From the NCBI GenBank assembly GCA_003489345.1, contig DNIT01000066.1, positions 466 through 26,113 on the forward strand: a DNA stretch of 25,648 nucleotides, written 5' to 3'. Under the pieces are notes generated by a model, which was given only the letters and a program-made list of their open reading frames with translations, did not search any database and was not told where the DNA came from. The position numbers and the translations under genes are program-made. The DNA comes from Pelotomaculum sp. Lineage in GTDB: Bacteria > Bacillota > Desulfotomaculia > Desulfotomaculales > Pelotomaculaceae. This document shows positions 1 through 7,785 of this stretch, piece after piece. The first letter of the stretch is position 1; each line of letters opens with the position of its first letter.

Positions 1-1109
1 ATCTCTTCGGCACGGTATTCACTGGGTTCTGTCTCCACCAGAAGTCCATAATTTTCAAGAGCCTCACTGGTTTTAGGCCCGATGGCGCATAATCTGGCCC
101 GGTGCAGTCTGCGGACATCCTGGCGGTGGTGGCGCAGCCGTCTAAAAAACGATTCCACACCGTTAACACTGGTAAATATGATCCAATGAAAGGACTCTAT
201 TTCTTGAATAGCCATATCCATTTTAGCATAATCGTCCGGTTCTGCAATACTGATGGTGGGATACTCCACCGGCTCTCCCCCCAGGGCACGGATTGCCTCC
301 GAGAGCCTGCTGGCTTGCTCCCTGGCCCTGGTCACCAGCACCCTTTTGCCGAAAAAGGGCTTGTTTTCAAACCAGTTGAGTTTTTCCCGCATGGACACAA
401 CCTCACCTACCACAACAACAGCGGGATTTTTAAAACCTGTCTGAATGGCTTTGGCGCTGATGTCTCCCAGCGTTCCCACCAGGGTTTGCTGTTCCGGCGT
501 GGTCCCCCACCTGATTAACGCCGCCGGCGTCTGTGCAGGTTTGCCGTACGCAAGCAGGCGTCCGGTTATTTTAGGCAGGTTGGACATACCCATCAGGAAT
601 ACCAGGGTTCCGGCCGAAGTCGCCAGCTTGTCCCAGACAATGCTGCTGTCGTCCTTATCCGGATCTTCATTCCCGGTAATAATGGAAAGGGTTGAGGCGA
701 TTTCCCGGTGTGTCACCGGAATGCCTGCGTAGGCCGGAACCGCTACAGCGGAAGTAACCCCCGGCACTATTTCAAAAGGGACACCTGCTTCAGCCAGAGC
801 TTCCGCTTCCTCGCCGCCTCGGCCGAATACGAAGGGGTCGCCACCTTTAAGCCTGGTCACAACTTTGCCTTCCAGGGCTTTTCCCACCAACAGGCGGTTT
901 ATTTCTTCCTGCTTTAAGGTGTGACGGTCCGGAGATTTTCCGGCATAAATGAGTTCGGCCCCAGACCGGGCAAAAGCCAGGAGCCTGCGGCCGGCAAGTC
1001 GGTCATACAGGATTACGTCAGCTTTCCGGAGCACTTCAAGTCCCTTGACCGTAATTAATTCAGGGTCGCCCGGACCTGCTCCTACCAGGTAAACCAAGCC
1101 TTTATTCAT
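1..1109 (-). CDS. cobA-hemD: Uroporphyrinogen-III C-methyltransferase / uroporphyrinogen-III synthase fusion (3' end outside window)
   Basis: Bifunctional cytosolic enzyme. The first domain (about residues 1-245) is the SAM-dependent methyltransferase that turns uroporphyrinogen III into precorrin-2. It shows the N-terminal GAGPGDPELITVKG signature and the RLKGGDPFVFGRGGEEAE motif. From about residue 252 a HemD domain begins (KRVLVTRAREQA, then the SVNGV segment); HemD cyclises hydroxymethylbilane. The frame is open to the window edge, so the last part of HemD is missing. The ATG at 1109 follows an AGGAG site and overlaps the hemC stop by 8 bases, implying translational coupling. CobA-HemD fusions next to hemA/hemC are common in clostridia. 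Identity is clear; the missing end prevents a length check. Confidence 0.95.
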   Translation of the reverse strand, partial: MNKGLVYLVGAGPGDPELITVKGLEVLRKADVILYDRLAGRRLLAFARSGAELIYAGKSPDRHTLKQEEINRLLVGKALEGKVVTRLKGGDPFVFGRGGEEAEALAEAGVPFEIVPGVTSAVAVPAYAGIPVTHREIASTLSIITGNEDPDKDDSSIVWDKLATSAGTLVFLMGMSNLPKITGRLLAYGKPAQTPAALIRWGTTPEQQTLVGTLGDISAKAIQTGFKNPAVVVVGEVVSMREKLNWFENKPFFGKRVLVTRAREQASRLSEAIRALGGEPVEYPTISIAEPDDYAKMDMAIQEIESFHWIIFTSVNGVESFFRRLRHHRQDVRRLHRARLCAIGPKTSEALENYGLLVETEPSEYRAEE

Positions 1110-2043
1110 AAATTCTTTTCTCCTGTCTCACTTCCTGTAAAATATCCCCGGCGCCCATCTTCAAAAGCTTCTCCGCCAGTCTTTCCCCGAGTTTCCCAGC
1201 TTCCCCCAGACCTCCTGCCATAGAGGAACGCACCACTTGTTTGCCGTCGAGACTAGCCACCAGTCCCTCCAGGATCAGACGGGAGTTGTCAACTCTACCC
1301 AGGGCACCCAGCGGGACCTGACATCCTCCCTCCAGTTTTTTAAGGAGCGCCCTTTCGGCCTGAATAGCGCAACGGGATTCAGTGTGGTCTATCCTCGAAA
1401 CCAACCTTAATATTTCTTCCCTATCACTTCGCACCTCCACCCCAATCGAACCCTGCCCAACAGCCGGCAGGCAAATATCGAAAGGGATCATCTGGGTGAT
1501 CCTGTTCTCCCAACCCATGCGTTTAACACCGGCATAAGCCAGTACGGCAGCGTCAAGCCCCTCCTCATCGAGCTTGCGCAGGCGGGTATTGATATTGCCG
1601 CGCAAATCCACCATTTTGAGGTCGGATCTGTAGCTGAGCAGTTGAGCGCAACGCCTGAGGCTGCTGGTGCCGATCAGAGCACCCCGAGGTAACGCATCCA
1701 GGTTTTTTCCGTATTTTGCAATCAGTACGTCACCGGGGTATTCACGACAGCAAACGGCCCCTACGCACAAGCCCTCCGGCAATTCGGTAGGCAGGTCTTT
1801 CATGCTGTGGACAGCCATGTCAATATCCCCGCGCAGCATGGCCAACTCCAATTCCTTGGTAAAAATACCCTTGTCACCTATTTTAGCAAGAGCCACATCC
1901 AGGATGTTGTCGCCCTGGGTGCGCATCCCCACGATGCGAAAATCATATGATGGGTTGGCTTCTTTCAGGTTCTCTACAACCCAATTGGCCTGCCACAAGG
2001 CCAGCCTGCTTTCCCTGGTGCCTACCGCAATCTCACGTCGCAT
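1102..2043 (-). CDS. hemC: Porphobilinogen deaminase (hydroxymethylbilane synthase)
   Basis: Condenses four porphobilinogens into hydroxymethylbilane, the substrate of the HemD domain encoded next. The 313-residue product starts MRREIAVGTRESRLALWQ and has the usual length. The dipyrromethane-cofactor cysteine is Cys241, in the EGGCQVPLGA signature near the start of domain 3. The open frame continues 17 codons upstream to 2094. The ATG at 2043 is preferred because TAGGAGG lies 6 bases before it and the protein then starts as the family does. It is third from last in the operon, 125 bp after hemA, and overlaps the cobA-hemD start. Nothing looks damaged. Confidence 0.96.
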   Translation of the reverse strand: MRREIAVGTRESRLALWQANWVVENLKEANPSYDFRIVGMRTQGDNILDVALAKIGDKGIFTKELELAMLRGDIDMAVHSMKDLPTELPEGLCVGAVCCREYPGDVLIAKYGKNLDALPRGALIGTSSLRRCAQLLSYRSDLKMVDLRGNINTRLRKLDEEGLDAAVLAYAGVKRMGWENRITQMIPFDICLPAVGQGSIGVEVRSDREEILRLVSRIDHTESRCAIQAERALLKKLEGGCQVPLGALGRVDNSRLILEGLVASLDGKQVVRSSMAGGLGEAGKLGERLAEKLLKMGAGDILQEVRQEKRIYE

Positions 2044-2168
2044 ACCCGGCCTCCTATCCAAACAAATGTAAAAATTATCAATATTTCCTGGCATTTATTC
2101 TGCTGCAGCAAGGTAAAAAAGCGCTCATTTCTATACTATCAGTTATTGTACAGGATAACCCTCTTTAA

Positions 2169-3488
2169 TTAAAACAAATTTTCCTTTGGGCGGGAAGCCG
2201 TTTTTTTCTTGGGCTTCTGTCCCGCGACTTCCAGCTCAAAGAGATTTTGCAGGATCTCGGTATACAAGTGCCCCTCTGTGGTGAGGGCGTAGCTTTTAAG
2301 CTTGGACACCGGCAGGTGCAGGATCTGATTGACAATGGAGTTTGCCAGGGAACCAACAACCTTCCGGTCATGCTCGGAAAGGTCGCCCAGCCTGTTCAGC
2401 GCCCGCTTCAGTTCCTTTTGTTTTATTTTTTCACCCCACTGTTTCAGGGCTGTAATGGTGGGCACCACAAACTGCATGCCCAGCCACCGCATAAACTCAT
2501 CCAGTTCCTCCTCAATGATACCTTCGGCTATAACCGCCGCTTTTTTACGCTGTTCCAGGTTTTGGTCAACAATATTTTTCAAGTCGTCTATGTCATAAAG
2601 GGTTATACCCTCAATATAGCCAACTTCTGTCTCAATATCCCGCGGCACCGCAATGTCGATCATAACCATCCGGCGGCCATGCCTTCTTTCCATTACCCTG
2701 CACATATCGGCGGCCCTCACCACGAAGTGGGCGGCCGCAGTGCAGCTGATCACAATGTCCGATTCCTCCATGTACCGATACATCTCGTTAAATTTGACGG
2801 CCTTCCCGCCAAGCTGCGCAGCCAGGGACTCAGCGCGTTCAAAAGAACGGTTGGAGACAATGACGCTGGTTACACCATTTGCTACCAAATGCCTGGCGGT
2901 CAACTCGCTGATCTTGCCGGCACCCACCAGCAGTACGGTGCGGCTGGCAAGGCTGCACAGGTGTGTCCTGGCCAACTCCACGGCGGCGTAGCCCGTCGAA
3001 ACAGCGTTTTGATCAATACCAGTCTCTGTACGCACCCGCTTGCCAATCGTAATCGCCTGCTGGAAAAGCGTGTTCAGGACACGGTTGGTGGTCCCGTACG
3101 CAACTGCCTGCTGGTATGCTGTTTTGACCTGCCCTAAAATTTGGGTTTCCCCCAGCAGCATCGAATCCAGGCCGGCTGCAACACGGAAAATATGGCGAAT
3201 AGTATCGTAAAGAGTATGGCAGTAAGTGAAGTTTTTGATCTGGGAAATATCCACCCCCGAAGAGCGGGAGAGAAAATCCCAGATAGCATTGAGCCCTTCG
3301 TCCATTTCCATGGTGGCGGCATAAATCTCGGTCCTGTTACAGGTCGAAAGGATGGCGCAACCTTGAATGACAGGATAAGATTTCAGCCGCAACAGCGCAC
3401 CCTCAAGCATTTTTCCTGAAAAAGACAGCTTTTCACGCACCTCCACAGGCGCCGTCCTGTGGTTAAGACCGACCACCGCGATAAGCAC
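2169..3488 (-). CDS. hemA: Glutamyl-tRNA reductase
   Basis: First committed step of C5-pathway tetrapyrrole synthesis: NADPH-dependent reduction of glutamyl-tRNA(Glu) to glutamate-1-semialdehyde. The product has 439 residues, normal for the family. The N-terminal catalytic domain carries the nucleophile Cys50 in STCNRTE and the GLNHRTAPVEVRE start. A Rossmann NADPH domain begins near residue 180 (VLLVGAGKISE). The C-terminal helical dimerisation domain follows. The start is GTG, chosen because AAAGGAGAGG lies just upstream. The first 26 bases overlap the precorrin-2 dehydrogenase gene, so the two are probably coupled. The last 30 or so residues are Lys-rich and variable. hemL and hemB are not in this window and would be expected beyond its left edge. 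Confidence 0.97.
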   Translation of the reverse strand: MLIAVVGLNHRTAPVEVREKLSFSGKMLEGALLRLKSYPVIQGCAILSTCNRTEIYAATMEMDEGLNAIWDFLSRSSGVDISQIKNFTYCHTLYDTIRHIFRVAAGLDSMLLGETQILGQVKTAYQQAVAYGTTNRVLNTLFQQAITIGKRVRTETGIDQNAVSTGYAAVELARTHLCSLASRTVLLVGAGKISELTARHLVANGVTSVIVSNRSFERAESLAAQLGGKAVKFNEMYRYMEESDIVISCTAAAHFVVRAADMCRVMERRHGRRMVMIDIAVPRDIETEVGYIEGITLYDIDDLKNIVDQNLEQRKKAAVIAEGIIEEELDEFMRWLGMQFVVPTITALKQWGEKIKQKELKRALNRLGDLSEHDRKVVGSLANSIVNQILHLPVSKLKSYALTTEGHLYTEILQNLFELEVAGQKPKKKTASRPKENLF

Positions 3489-4104
3489 TGCGCAACCTCT
3501 CCTTTACCCTCTCTATGCAGCCCTCCTTAAGGAGGCTGAGGATTTCACTGTCAACCATATTTTCCAATAGCTCTCTCTTTAAATCCTGATCGGCAACATT
3601 TCGGATGACCTCCTGACGCAAATCTCCCAGCAACTCAAGAAACTCCCCAAAGGGAGCGCCGTAGGTTTTTTCCAGGTCTTCGCGAATTTTACGGGCCAGC
3701 ATGGGGCTCTTGCCGCCCGTGGAGACAGCAATACTAAGCTCCCCCCGCCTGACCACCGCGGGGACAAAAAAATTGCCTTTGGTCTGGTCGTCAACAATGT
3801 TAACTATTAAATTGCGAACTGCGCAATCGTCGGCAACCTGCCGGTTGACCTCCTCCCGGTTGGCAGCGCCAATCACCAGGAAAACGCCAGACAAGTCGGA
3901 TACTCTGTAATAACCCTGTCTGTAAACAAGCTTGTCTTCCTCTGCCAGCTTCGCGAGGCCGGGTGTTATGGAAGGGCTGACGACAACGACGCAAGCGCCA
4001 CATTCAAGCAAGGAGCGGACTTTTCGCTCGGCAACTTGCCCTCCTCCTACTACCAAACAAGTCTTGCCGGTTAAATTCAGTGAGATAAAGTAACGCCTTG
4101 ACAA
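3463..4104 (-). CDS. Precorrin-2 dehydrogenase / sirohydrochlorin ferrochelatase (CysG N-terminal / Met8p family)
   Basis: NAD-dependent oxidation of precorrin-2 to sirohydrochlorin, with possible iron insertion to siroheme. At 213 residues it matches stand-alone proteins of this family. Visible features are an N-terminal substrate strand (YFISLNLTGK), the NAD motif VVGGGQVAERK, and the NIVDDQTKGNFFVPAVVRRGELSI... core followed by STGGKSPMLARKIRE. The start is TTG at 4104: GGAGG stands 6 bases upstream, whereas an ATG four bases earlier is in another frame and only two bases from the ribosome site. With cobA-hemD in the same operon, the cell can make siroheme from uroporphyrinogen III. In anaerobes lacking HemN-type steps, siroheme may also feed an alternative heme route; that is inference. 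Confidence 0.92.
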   Translation of the reverse strand: MSRRYFISLNLTGKTCLVVGGGQVAERKVRSLLECGACVVVVSPSITPGLAKLAEEDKLVYRQGYYRVSDLSGVFLVIGAANREEVNRQVADDCAVRNLIVNIVDDQTKGNFFVPAVVRRGELSIAVSTGGKSPMLARKIREDLEKTYGAPFGEFLELLGDLRQEVIRNVADQDLKRELLENMVDSEILSLLKEGCIERVKERLRSAYRGGRS

Positions 4105-4126
4105 TCATATCCTCCTTATTTCTGTA

Positions 4127-5092
4127 TTAGTATTTTCTCGCTCCAACAAAATCCGCTGCAAGGCTTAAGGTCAGCCTGGTGGGTATGTCAGGCAGCTCTT
4201 TTAAGGCCTGCTTGGCCCTGTTGACATATTTCCCAACCAGTTCAAAAGAACGCTCTATAGCCCCGCTATTTGTGATGATGCTTATGGCTTCCTGCATCTC
4301 ATCCTCGTTTTTTTCGGGTTTTGCCACCAGCTCTCTGAGCCGGTCCTTTTGCCTGGCAGAGTCCAGGGCATAAATAACAGGGAGGGTGATGATCCCCTGG
4401 CGCAGGTCACTGCCGATTGGTTTGCCCAATTCCTGCTGATCGGCAACCATGTCCAGGATGTCGTCGGTAATCTGAAAAGCCATCCCCACCCCATGCCCGT
4501 ACCGGTACAGCGGGCAGTAGACGCTTTTGGGGGCGCCGCAGGCTACGGCACCCAGTTGAGCGCTTGCCGCAATAAGCATGGCCGTCTTGCGGTTAATGCG
4601 GTACAGGTAATCCCTAAAGCTCTGTTTGACGTCAAAGGAGGATGCTATCTGCTGGATCTCGCCCTCACCCATATTGACACTGGTGCCAGCCAGGACGATG
4701 GAAATAAGAGGTGAATATTCATAACGGGCGATCAAGATGAGCGACTTGGCGAAAAGGTAGGAACCAATGTGGGTGGAGATAGTGTTGCCCCACATGGCCT
4801 TGACTGTGGGCTTACCCCTGCGGGTTAGCGACGCGTCCACCACATCGTCATGTACAAGTGTAGCCATATGGATCAATTCCAGGGCAGTAGCCAGCGGCAG
4901 GATCCTCTGCGGGTTATAGTTGTAGAATTTTGCCCCGAAGAGGCACAGCGCAGGTCTTAGTCTTTTACCTCCCGCATTGAGGAGATGCATGGAGGTTTCG
5001 GTCAGGAGCGGATTTGGCGTTTTAACCACGGCGCTTAACTCTTTTTCCACCATCTGCAGTTCTTTTGCGATATCTTCAAAAAATTCCAACAT
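4127..5092 (-). CDS. trans-type polyprenyl diphosphate synthase (heptaprenyl/octaprenyl class)
   Basis: Elongates allylic diphosphates with isopentenyl diphosphate, most likely to make the menaquinone side chain. The 321-residue, all-helical enzyme shows both aspartate-rich motifs, DDVVD at 82-86 and DDILD at 210-214. It also has the GGKRLRP substrate motif near residue 41 and the conserved GEG..Q and KTA segments. It resembles component II of two-subunit heptaprenyl synthases (HepT), but no component I gene is seen here; chain length cannot be read from the sequence. The start ATG at 5092 follows GAGGA about 10 bases upstream. It is the first gene of the tetrapyrrole operon, 22 bp before precorrin-2 dehydrogenase, which links quinone and heme synthesis. 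Confidence 0.92.
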   Translation of the reverse strand: MLEFFEDIAKELQMVEKELSAVVKTPNPLLTETSMHLLNAGGKRLRPALCLFGAKFYNYNPQRILPLATALELIHMATLVHDDVVDASLTRRGKPTVKAMWGNTISTHIGSYLFAKSLILIARYEYSPLISIVLAGTSVNMGEGEIQQIASSFDVKQSFRDYLYRINRKTAMLIAASAQLGAVACGAPKSVYCPLYRYGHGVGMAFQITDDILDMVADQQELGKPIGSDLRQGIITLPVIYALDSARQKDRLRELVAKPEKNEDEMQEAISIITNSGAIERSFELVGKYVNRAKQALKELPDIPTRLTLSLAADFVGARKY

Positions 5093-5141
5093 CCTTACCG
5101 CTTCCTCTGCCTTTTAAATGAAAAAAAGAATATTTAATAAA

Positions 5142-5170
5142 AAATTACAAATATTATGCAAATTGTTCAA
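5142..5170 (-). promoter_or_regulatory. Candidate sigma-A promoter of the polyprenyl synthase-heme operon
   Basis: On the minus strand TTGAAC and TAATTT are separated by exactly 17 bases. The predicted start of transcription lies about 45 bases before the ATG at 5092. The surrounding sequence is very AT-rich, so a chance match is possible. A shifted alternative, TTGCAT-16-TATTAA, overlaps it. Confidence 0.4.
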
Positions 5171-5648
5171 AAATAATTATTCGCGGTAAGCTATTAAATT
5201 CCTTCCTGATAATTGGGAAAAGTTTGTTTAATTAGTTCTTCCATCCAACCTCAAAAAGTAAGTATAATTATTATACCTAAAGTTTGCCCTGAAACAAAGG
5301 ATCGCAATTCAAAGGATTATTAAGAAAAAAAGAGCTTTCCTTCTTAAAAAAGGTCTTTCCCATGATAACACAGTCGGTTGCGCACCCAAAGTAAGCTTGC
5401 CCTATAAAAGATGTTTGCACCTGTGCACAAAATGGAAAAATTGTATAATTATAACTGTATTGATTCAATTAAGACAAGAGAAACCCATTATTGGATAAAT
5501 TTGTATGACTAAACTTCTCCATCTGTTAACATGGGTTGTAAATGTCTTCCGAAGCTCATCCTGAAACAACCCGCCGGAGAATTTTTAAAAAAGTTAAACC
5601 AGATGTTAAAGAAAAAGACTGCATTCAACTTGGATTCATGCTTCTTTC
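5171..5648. other. AT-rich intergenic stretch with no convincing gene
   Basis: Roughly 480 bases between the heme-operon promoter and the selC promoter. A 63-codon minus-strand frame at 5277-5468 has no good ribosome site and a composition like the surrounding non-coding DNA, so it is not called. The only structure noted is the palindrome at 5262-5276. Confidence 0.5.
5262..5276. repeat. 15-bp perfect palindrome (7-bp arms)
   Basis: GTATAAT-T-ATTATAC, upstream of the heme-operon promoter. It could be an operator, but AT-rich DNA produces such palindromes by chance. The GTATAAT arm also resembles a -10 box on either strand. Confidence 0.3.
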
Positions 5649-5677
5649 TTGATTTTCATAAGATTTTATTATACAAT
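5649..5677 (+). promoter_or_regulatory. Sigma-A promoter of selC
   Basis: TTGATT at 5649 and TACAAT at 5672 with a 17-base spacer. The expected transcription start near 5684 gives a leader of about 37 bases before the tRNA. Confidence 0.65.
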
Positions 5678-5720
5678 GTAGCCCAGTCCACAACTATTGT
5701 AAATAACAAGTTATTTTCTC

Positions 5721-5818
5721 GGGGGTGGATGGTGCCTGGTGGTGCTCCTGGTCTTCAAAACCAGTCGTTGGGCAGCGTTCCTGTCCATGGTGAGTTCGAT
5801 TCTCACACACTCCCGCCA
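5721..5818 (+). tRNA. selC: tRNA-Sec (anticodon UCA), selenocysteine tRNA
   Basis: A 98-base tRNA with the bacterial tRNA-Sec layout. It has a long acceptor arm (GGGGGTGG against ACACTCCC, one G-U and an imperfect eighth pair), and a six-pair D stem with many wobbles and a four-base TGGT loop. The anticodon stem CTGGT/ACCAG holds loop CTTCAAA with TCA at 5755-5757. The variable arm is long (GGGCAG pairing CTGTCC), and the T arm is perfect (GTGAG TTCGATT CTCAC). The discriminator G and CCA are encoded. It charges with serine, is converted by SelA, and reads UGA with SelB. None of selA, selB or selD is in the window. It is flanked by its own promoter and terminator, so it is a single-gene unit. 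Confidence 0.93.
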
Positions 5819-5830
5819 AAGTAATAGCAA

Positions 5831-5855
5831 AGCCTCCGGTGAGCGGGGGCTTTTT
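5831..5855 (+). terminator. Rho-independent terminator after selC
   Basis: AGCCTCCG / CGGGGGCT stem with one T-G pair and loop GTGAG, followed by TTTTT. It starts 12 bases after the tRNA CCA end. Confidence 0.85.
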
Positions 5856-5936
5856 GTTGTGATGAATGAATGCACTACCCGGTTCGATGGTGATTAAGTT
5901 GAAACCAGGAGTTAATCATTTTACTGAGAAGTGGAT

Positions 5937-5968
5937 AAAAAAATAAGGCAGGAGTAATTTCCTGTCTT
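5937..5968 (-). terminator. Rho-independent terminator after the small secreted-protein gene
   Basis: Read on the minus strand, AAGACAGGA and TCCTGCCTT pair around a short AT loop and run into ATTTTTTTAT. It lies 25 bases downstream of the stop at 5994. Confidence 0.7.
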
Positions 5969-5993
5969 AATAACATGTAATTATATTTATCAG

Positions 5994-6398
5994 CTATTTC
6001 CAACCTTTAACCACAAATGCAAACTGGGTTACACCGTATTTATCTACATATTGCCGCACTTCATAATCCTTATCCGGGTCAAGGTAGAAATAATGGTTCA
6101 CACCATTGGCGTCGATATAGAAATACCTTACATCATTCCTATAGTTATTCCATATGTGGCGCCAGCTAACTTTTTTATTGTTCCAGTCCTGGTAATATCT
6201 GTCAAGTATTTTTTTAATATTGATTGTACCTTCCCGATCTGAAGAATGGTTCCAGCTATAGCCTTGGTAACCGTTAGATATACTCCCAACTTGACTATTA
6301 CCATAAAAAACAAAAGTATCCGACTGACTGGCAAACGCTGCGGACGACAGTGTTAGCAAAAAGGCCAATGTCACGACAATCAAGACGGTTTTTCGCAT
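5994..6398 (-). CDS. Small secreted protein of unknown function
   Basis: 134 residues. Residues 1-23 form a clear Sec signal peptide: MRKT, a hydrophobic core VLIVVTLAFLLTLSSAAFA, and an AFA-S cleavage motif. The mature part of about 110 residues is rich in Tyr, Asn, Asp and Trp and has no cysteine, no lipobox and no transmembrane segment. A YxYxxDxxGVNHYFYLD segment followed by VRQYVDKYGVTQFAFVV hints at a small beta-structured domain with two similar strand-turn units. I do not recognise the family. An AGAGG ribosome site precedes the ATG. It is a single-gene unit with its own candidate promoter and terminator, convergent with selC and divergent from lgt. Confidence 0.8.
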   Translation of the reverse strand: MRKTVLIVVTLAFLLTLSSAAFASQSDTFVFYGNSQVGSISNGYQGYSWNHSSDREGTINIKKILDRYYQDWNNKKVSWRHIWNNYRNDVRYFYIDANGVNHYFYLDPDKDYEVRQYVDKYGVTQFAFVVKGWK

Positions 6399-6445
6399 TT
6401 AACGCACCTCTTCCCATATATTAAAGTAATTCTGCAGCCATAATT

Positions 6446-6474
6446 AATATAATTCAATTAATAGCCCGGAGCAA
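6446..6474 (-). promoter_or_regulatory. Candidate promoter of the small secreted-protein gene
   Basis: Minus strand TTGCTC, 17 bases, TATATT. The -10 box is good and the -35 box is weak. It lies about 50 bases upstream of the ATG at 6398. Confidence 0.4.
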
Positions 6475-6642
6475 CACGCAAGTTTTGGTTAAAGCATAAA
6501 CGTATCCCTGTTTTAGGCTATGATATCCAATAGATTATTATCTGACCAAATATAAAACGTCTTAACAGGAAAAAAATCCGGGTGTTTTTATATTATAATC
6601 CGGATCTACGTATGCAGCATTCAACAGTGTCGAAGGGGTTGG

Positions 6643-6671
6643 TTGTAAAACCATTTTTTTTTTACTATTAT
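6643..6671 (+). promoter_or_regulatory. Candidate sigma-A promoter of lgt
   Basis: TTGTAA, 17 bases containing a run of ten T, then TATTAT, about 45 bases before the lgt start. The rest of 6475-6642 shows only an ATCCGG/CCGGAT inverted repeat (about 6588-6606) of unclear meaning. Confidence 0.5.
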
Positions 6672-6715
6672 ATATAATATATATAAGAAAATAAATCCTT
6701 TAGGGAGGAAAGTAT

Positions 6716-7498
6716 ATGCTTAACCCTGTAGCCTTTCAGATAGGTCCGTTTACCATCTACTGGTACGGAATTATTATTACCTTCGCTTTTATCCTGGGAA
6801 CGATCCTGGCGTACCATCATGCCAAAAAGACAGACATCGATCCGGAACATATCCTTAATATGCTGATCCTGATTATCCCTGCATCAATTATCGGAGCCAG
6901 ATTGTTTCAAGTGCTTTCAGTCTGGGACGATTACAAGTCGAACCCGCTTGAGATTTTTGCCACCTGGCATGGCGGACTGGCCATCCACGGCGGACTGATA
7001 GGCGGTTTTCTGGTAGGGTATTATTATGTAAGGAAACACCGGTTGGACTTCTGGAAGCTGGCTGACATCTTTGCGCCAAGCATCATCCTGGGGCAGGCTA
7101 TCGGCCGCTGGGGAAACTTTATCAATCAGGAAGCATATGGAAGTGCAGTTACCCGTGCGTACATCAGCCACTTTCCGGATTTTATCCAGCGACAGATGTT
7201 TATCGGCGGTCAGTACCACCACCCGGCTTTCTTGTACGAATCAGTCTGGGACCTTCTGGTATTTATTATTTTAATGGTTTACCTCCGGCGACAGCACTTC
7301 AATGGACAAATCATGCTGTTATACCTCACCCTTTATTCGGCGGGACGCTTTTTCATTGAAAGTATTCGTTTGGACAGTCTGATGTGGGGTCCGTTCCGGT
7401 CAGCCCAATTTCTTAGCGTACTGATTATTATTGCCTGCGCAGTCATTTACCAGCATCGGTCAAAAAAAGGAGATTTACATAAATCGCCACAACCCTAA
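6716..7498 (+). CDS. lgt: Phosphatidylglycerol--prolipoprotein diacylglyceryl transferase
   Basis: Integral membrane enzyme that transfers diacylglycerol from phosphatidylglycerol to the lipobox cysteine of prolipoproteins, the first step of lipoprotein maturation. The product has 260 residues and about seven transmembrane segments. The HGGLAIHGGLIGG segment lies near residues 84-96 and the Lgt signature GRWGNFINQEAYG near 130-142. The conserved FLYES and GRFFIESIRLDS segments follow near the C-terminus. Length is normal. The ATG at 6716 has GGGAGGA 7 bases upstream. It is transcribed alone. After the stop come about 95 bases carrying the promoter of the next small gene. Confidence 0.96.
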   Translation: MLNPVAFQIGPFTIYWYGIIITFAFILGTILAYHHAKKTDIDPEHILNMLILIIPASIIGARLFQVLSVWDDYKSNPLEIFATWHGGLAIHGGLIGGFLVGYYYVRKHRLDFWKLADIFAPSIILGQAIGRWGNFINQEAYGSAVTRAYISHFPDFIQRQMFIGGQYHHPAFLYESVWDLLVFIILMVYLRRQHFNGQIMLLYLTLYSAGRFFIESIRLDSLMWGPFRSAQFLSVLIIIACAVIYQHRSKKGDLHKSPQP

Positions 7499-7538
7499 AC
7501 CACATTATTACAATAATCTCATTTTTTCCACTTCTGTC

Positions 7539-7566
7539 ACACACTATCTCCACTGTTCATAATATA
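7539..7566 (+). promoter_or_regulatory. Sigma-K-like promoter for the 40-residue peptide gene
   Basis: AC, 17 bases, CATAATATA matches the late mother-cell sigma-K pattern (AC ... CATANNNTA). The -35 element is only two bases and sits in an ACACAC run, so the support is modest. The expected start falls just before the ribosome site at 7581. Confidence 0.35.
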
Positions 7567-7594
7567 AAAAAAAAGTCTTCAAGGAGGTAGTACA

Positions 7595-7717
7595 ATGTCC
7601 CTCGGTACTGGTGGTGGCGTCGGTGGCGGAGTCAGCGGCGGTTTTAGTTTCAACTTTAGCTTCTTTTTCTTCTTCATCATCATCATCTGCATTTTCTTCT
7701 TCATTGGGTTCATCTAG
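7595..7717 (+). CDS. Tiny Gly-rich, hydrophobic-tail protein (sporulation YjcZ-like in style)
   Basis: A 40-codon gene with a strong AAGGAGG site and an ATG at 7595. The first 16 residues are almost only Gly, Ser and Val (MSLGTGGGVGGGVSGG). Residues 17-40 are an unbroken Phe/Ile run with one Cys, which would span a membrane. The layout (short Gly-rich head, single hydrophobic tail, about 40 residues) recalls the YjcZ-type tiny membrane proteins found in Bacillus spores, although the sequence is not clearly homologous. The sigma-K-like promoter and the perfect terminator directly after it support a real single-gene unit. Function is unknown. Confidence 0.75.
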   Translation: MSLGTGGGVGGGVSGGFSFNFSFFFFFIIIICIFFFIGFI

Positions 7718-7727
7718 GAGCCCACAG

Positions 7728-7766
7728 TAAAAGCCTGGTTTTTTCAAGCCAGGCTTTTACTTTTTT
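7728..7766 (+). terminator. Strong Rho-independent terminator
   Basis: Perfect 11-bp stem TAAAAGCCTGG / CCAGGCTTTTA with a 10-base loop, followed by CTTTTTT. It closes the 40-codon gene. On the minus strand only four T follow the stem, so it may work weakly in that direction. Confidence 0.88.
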
Positions 7767-7785
7767 GTTTATGGAATACCACCTG

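Noticed and set aside
5277..5468. 63-codon minus-strand frame in the AT-rich gap before selC
   Set aside because: No adequate ribosome site, composition like non-coding DNA, no recognisable motif.
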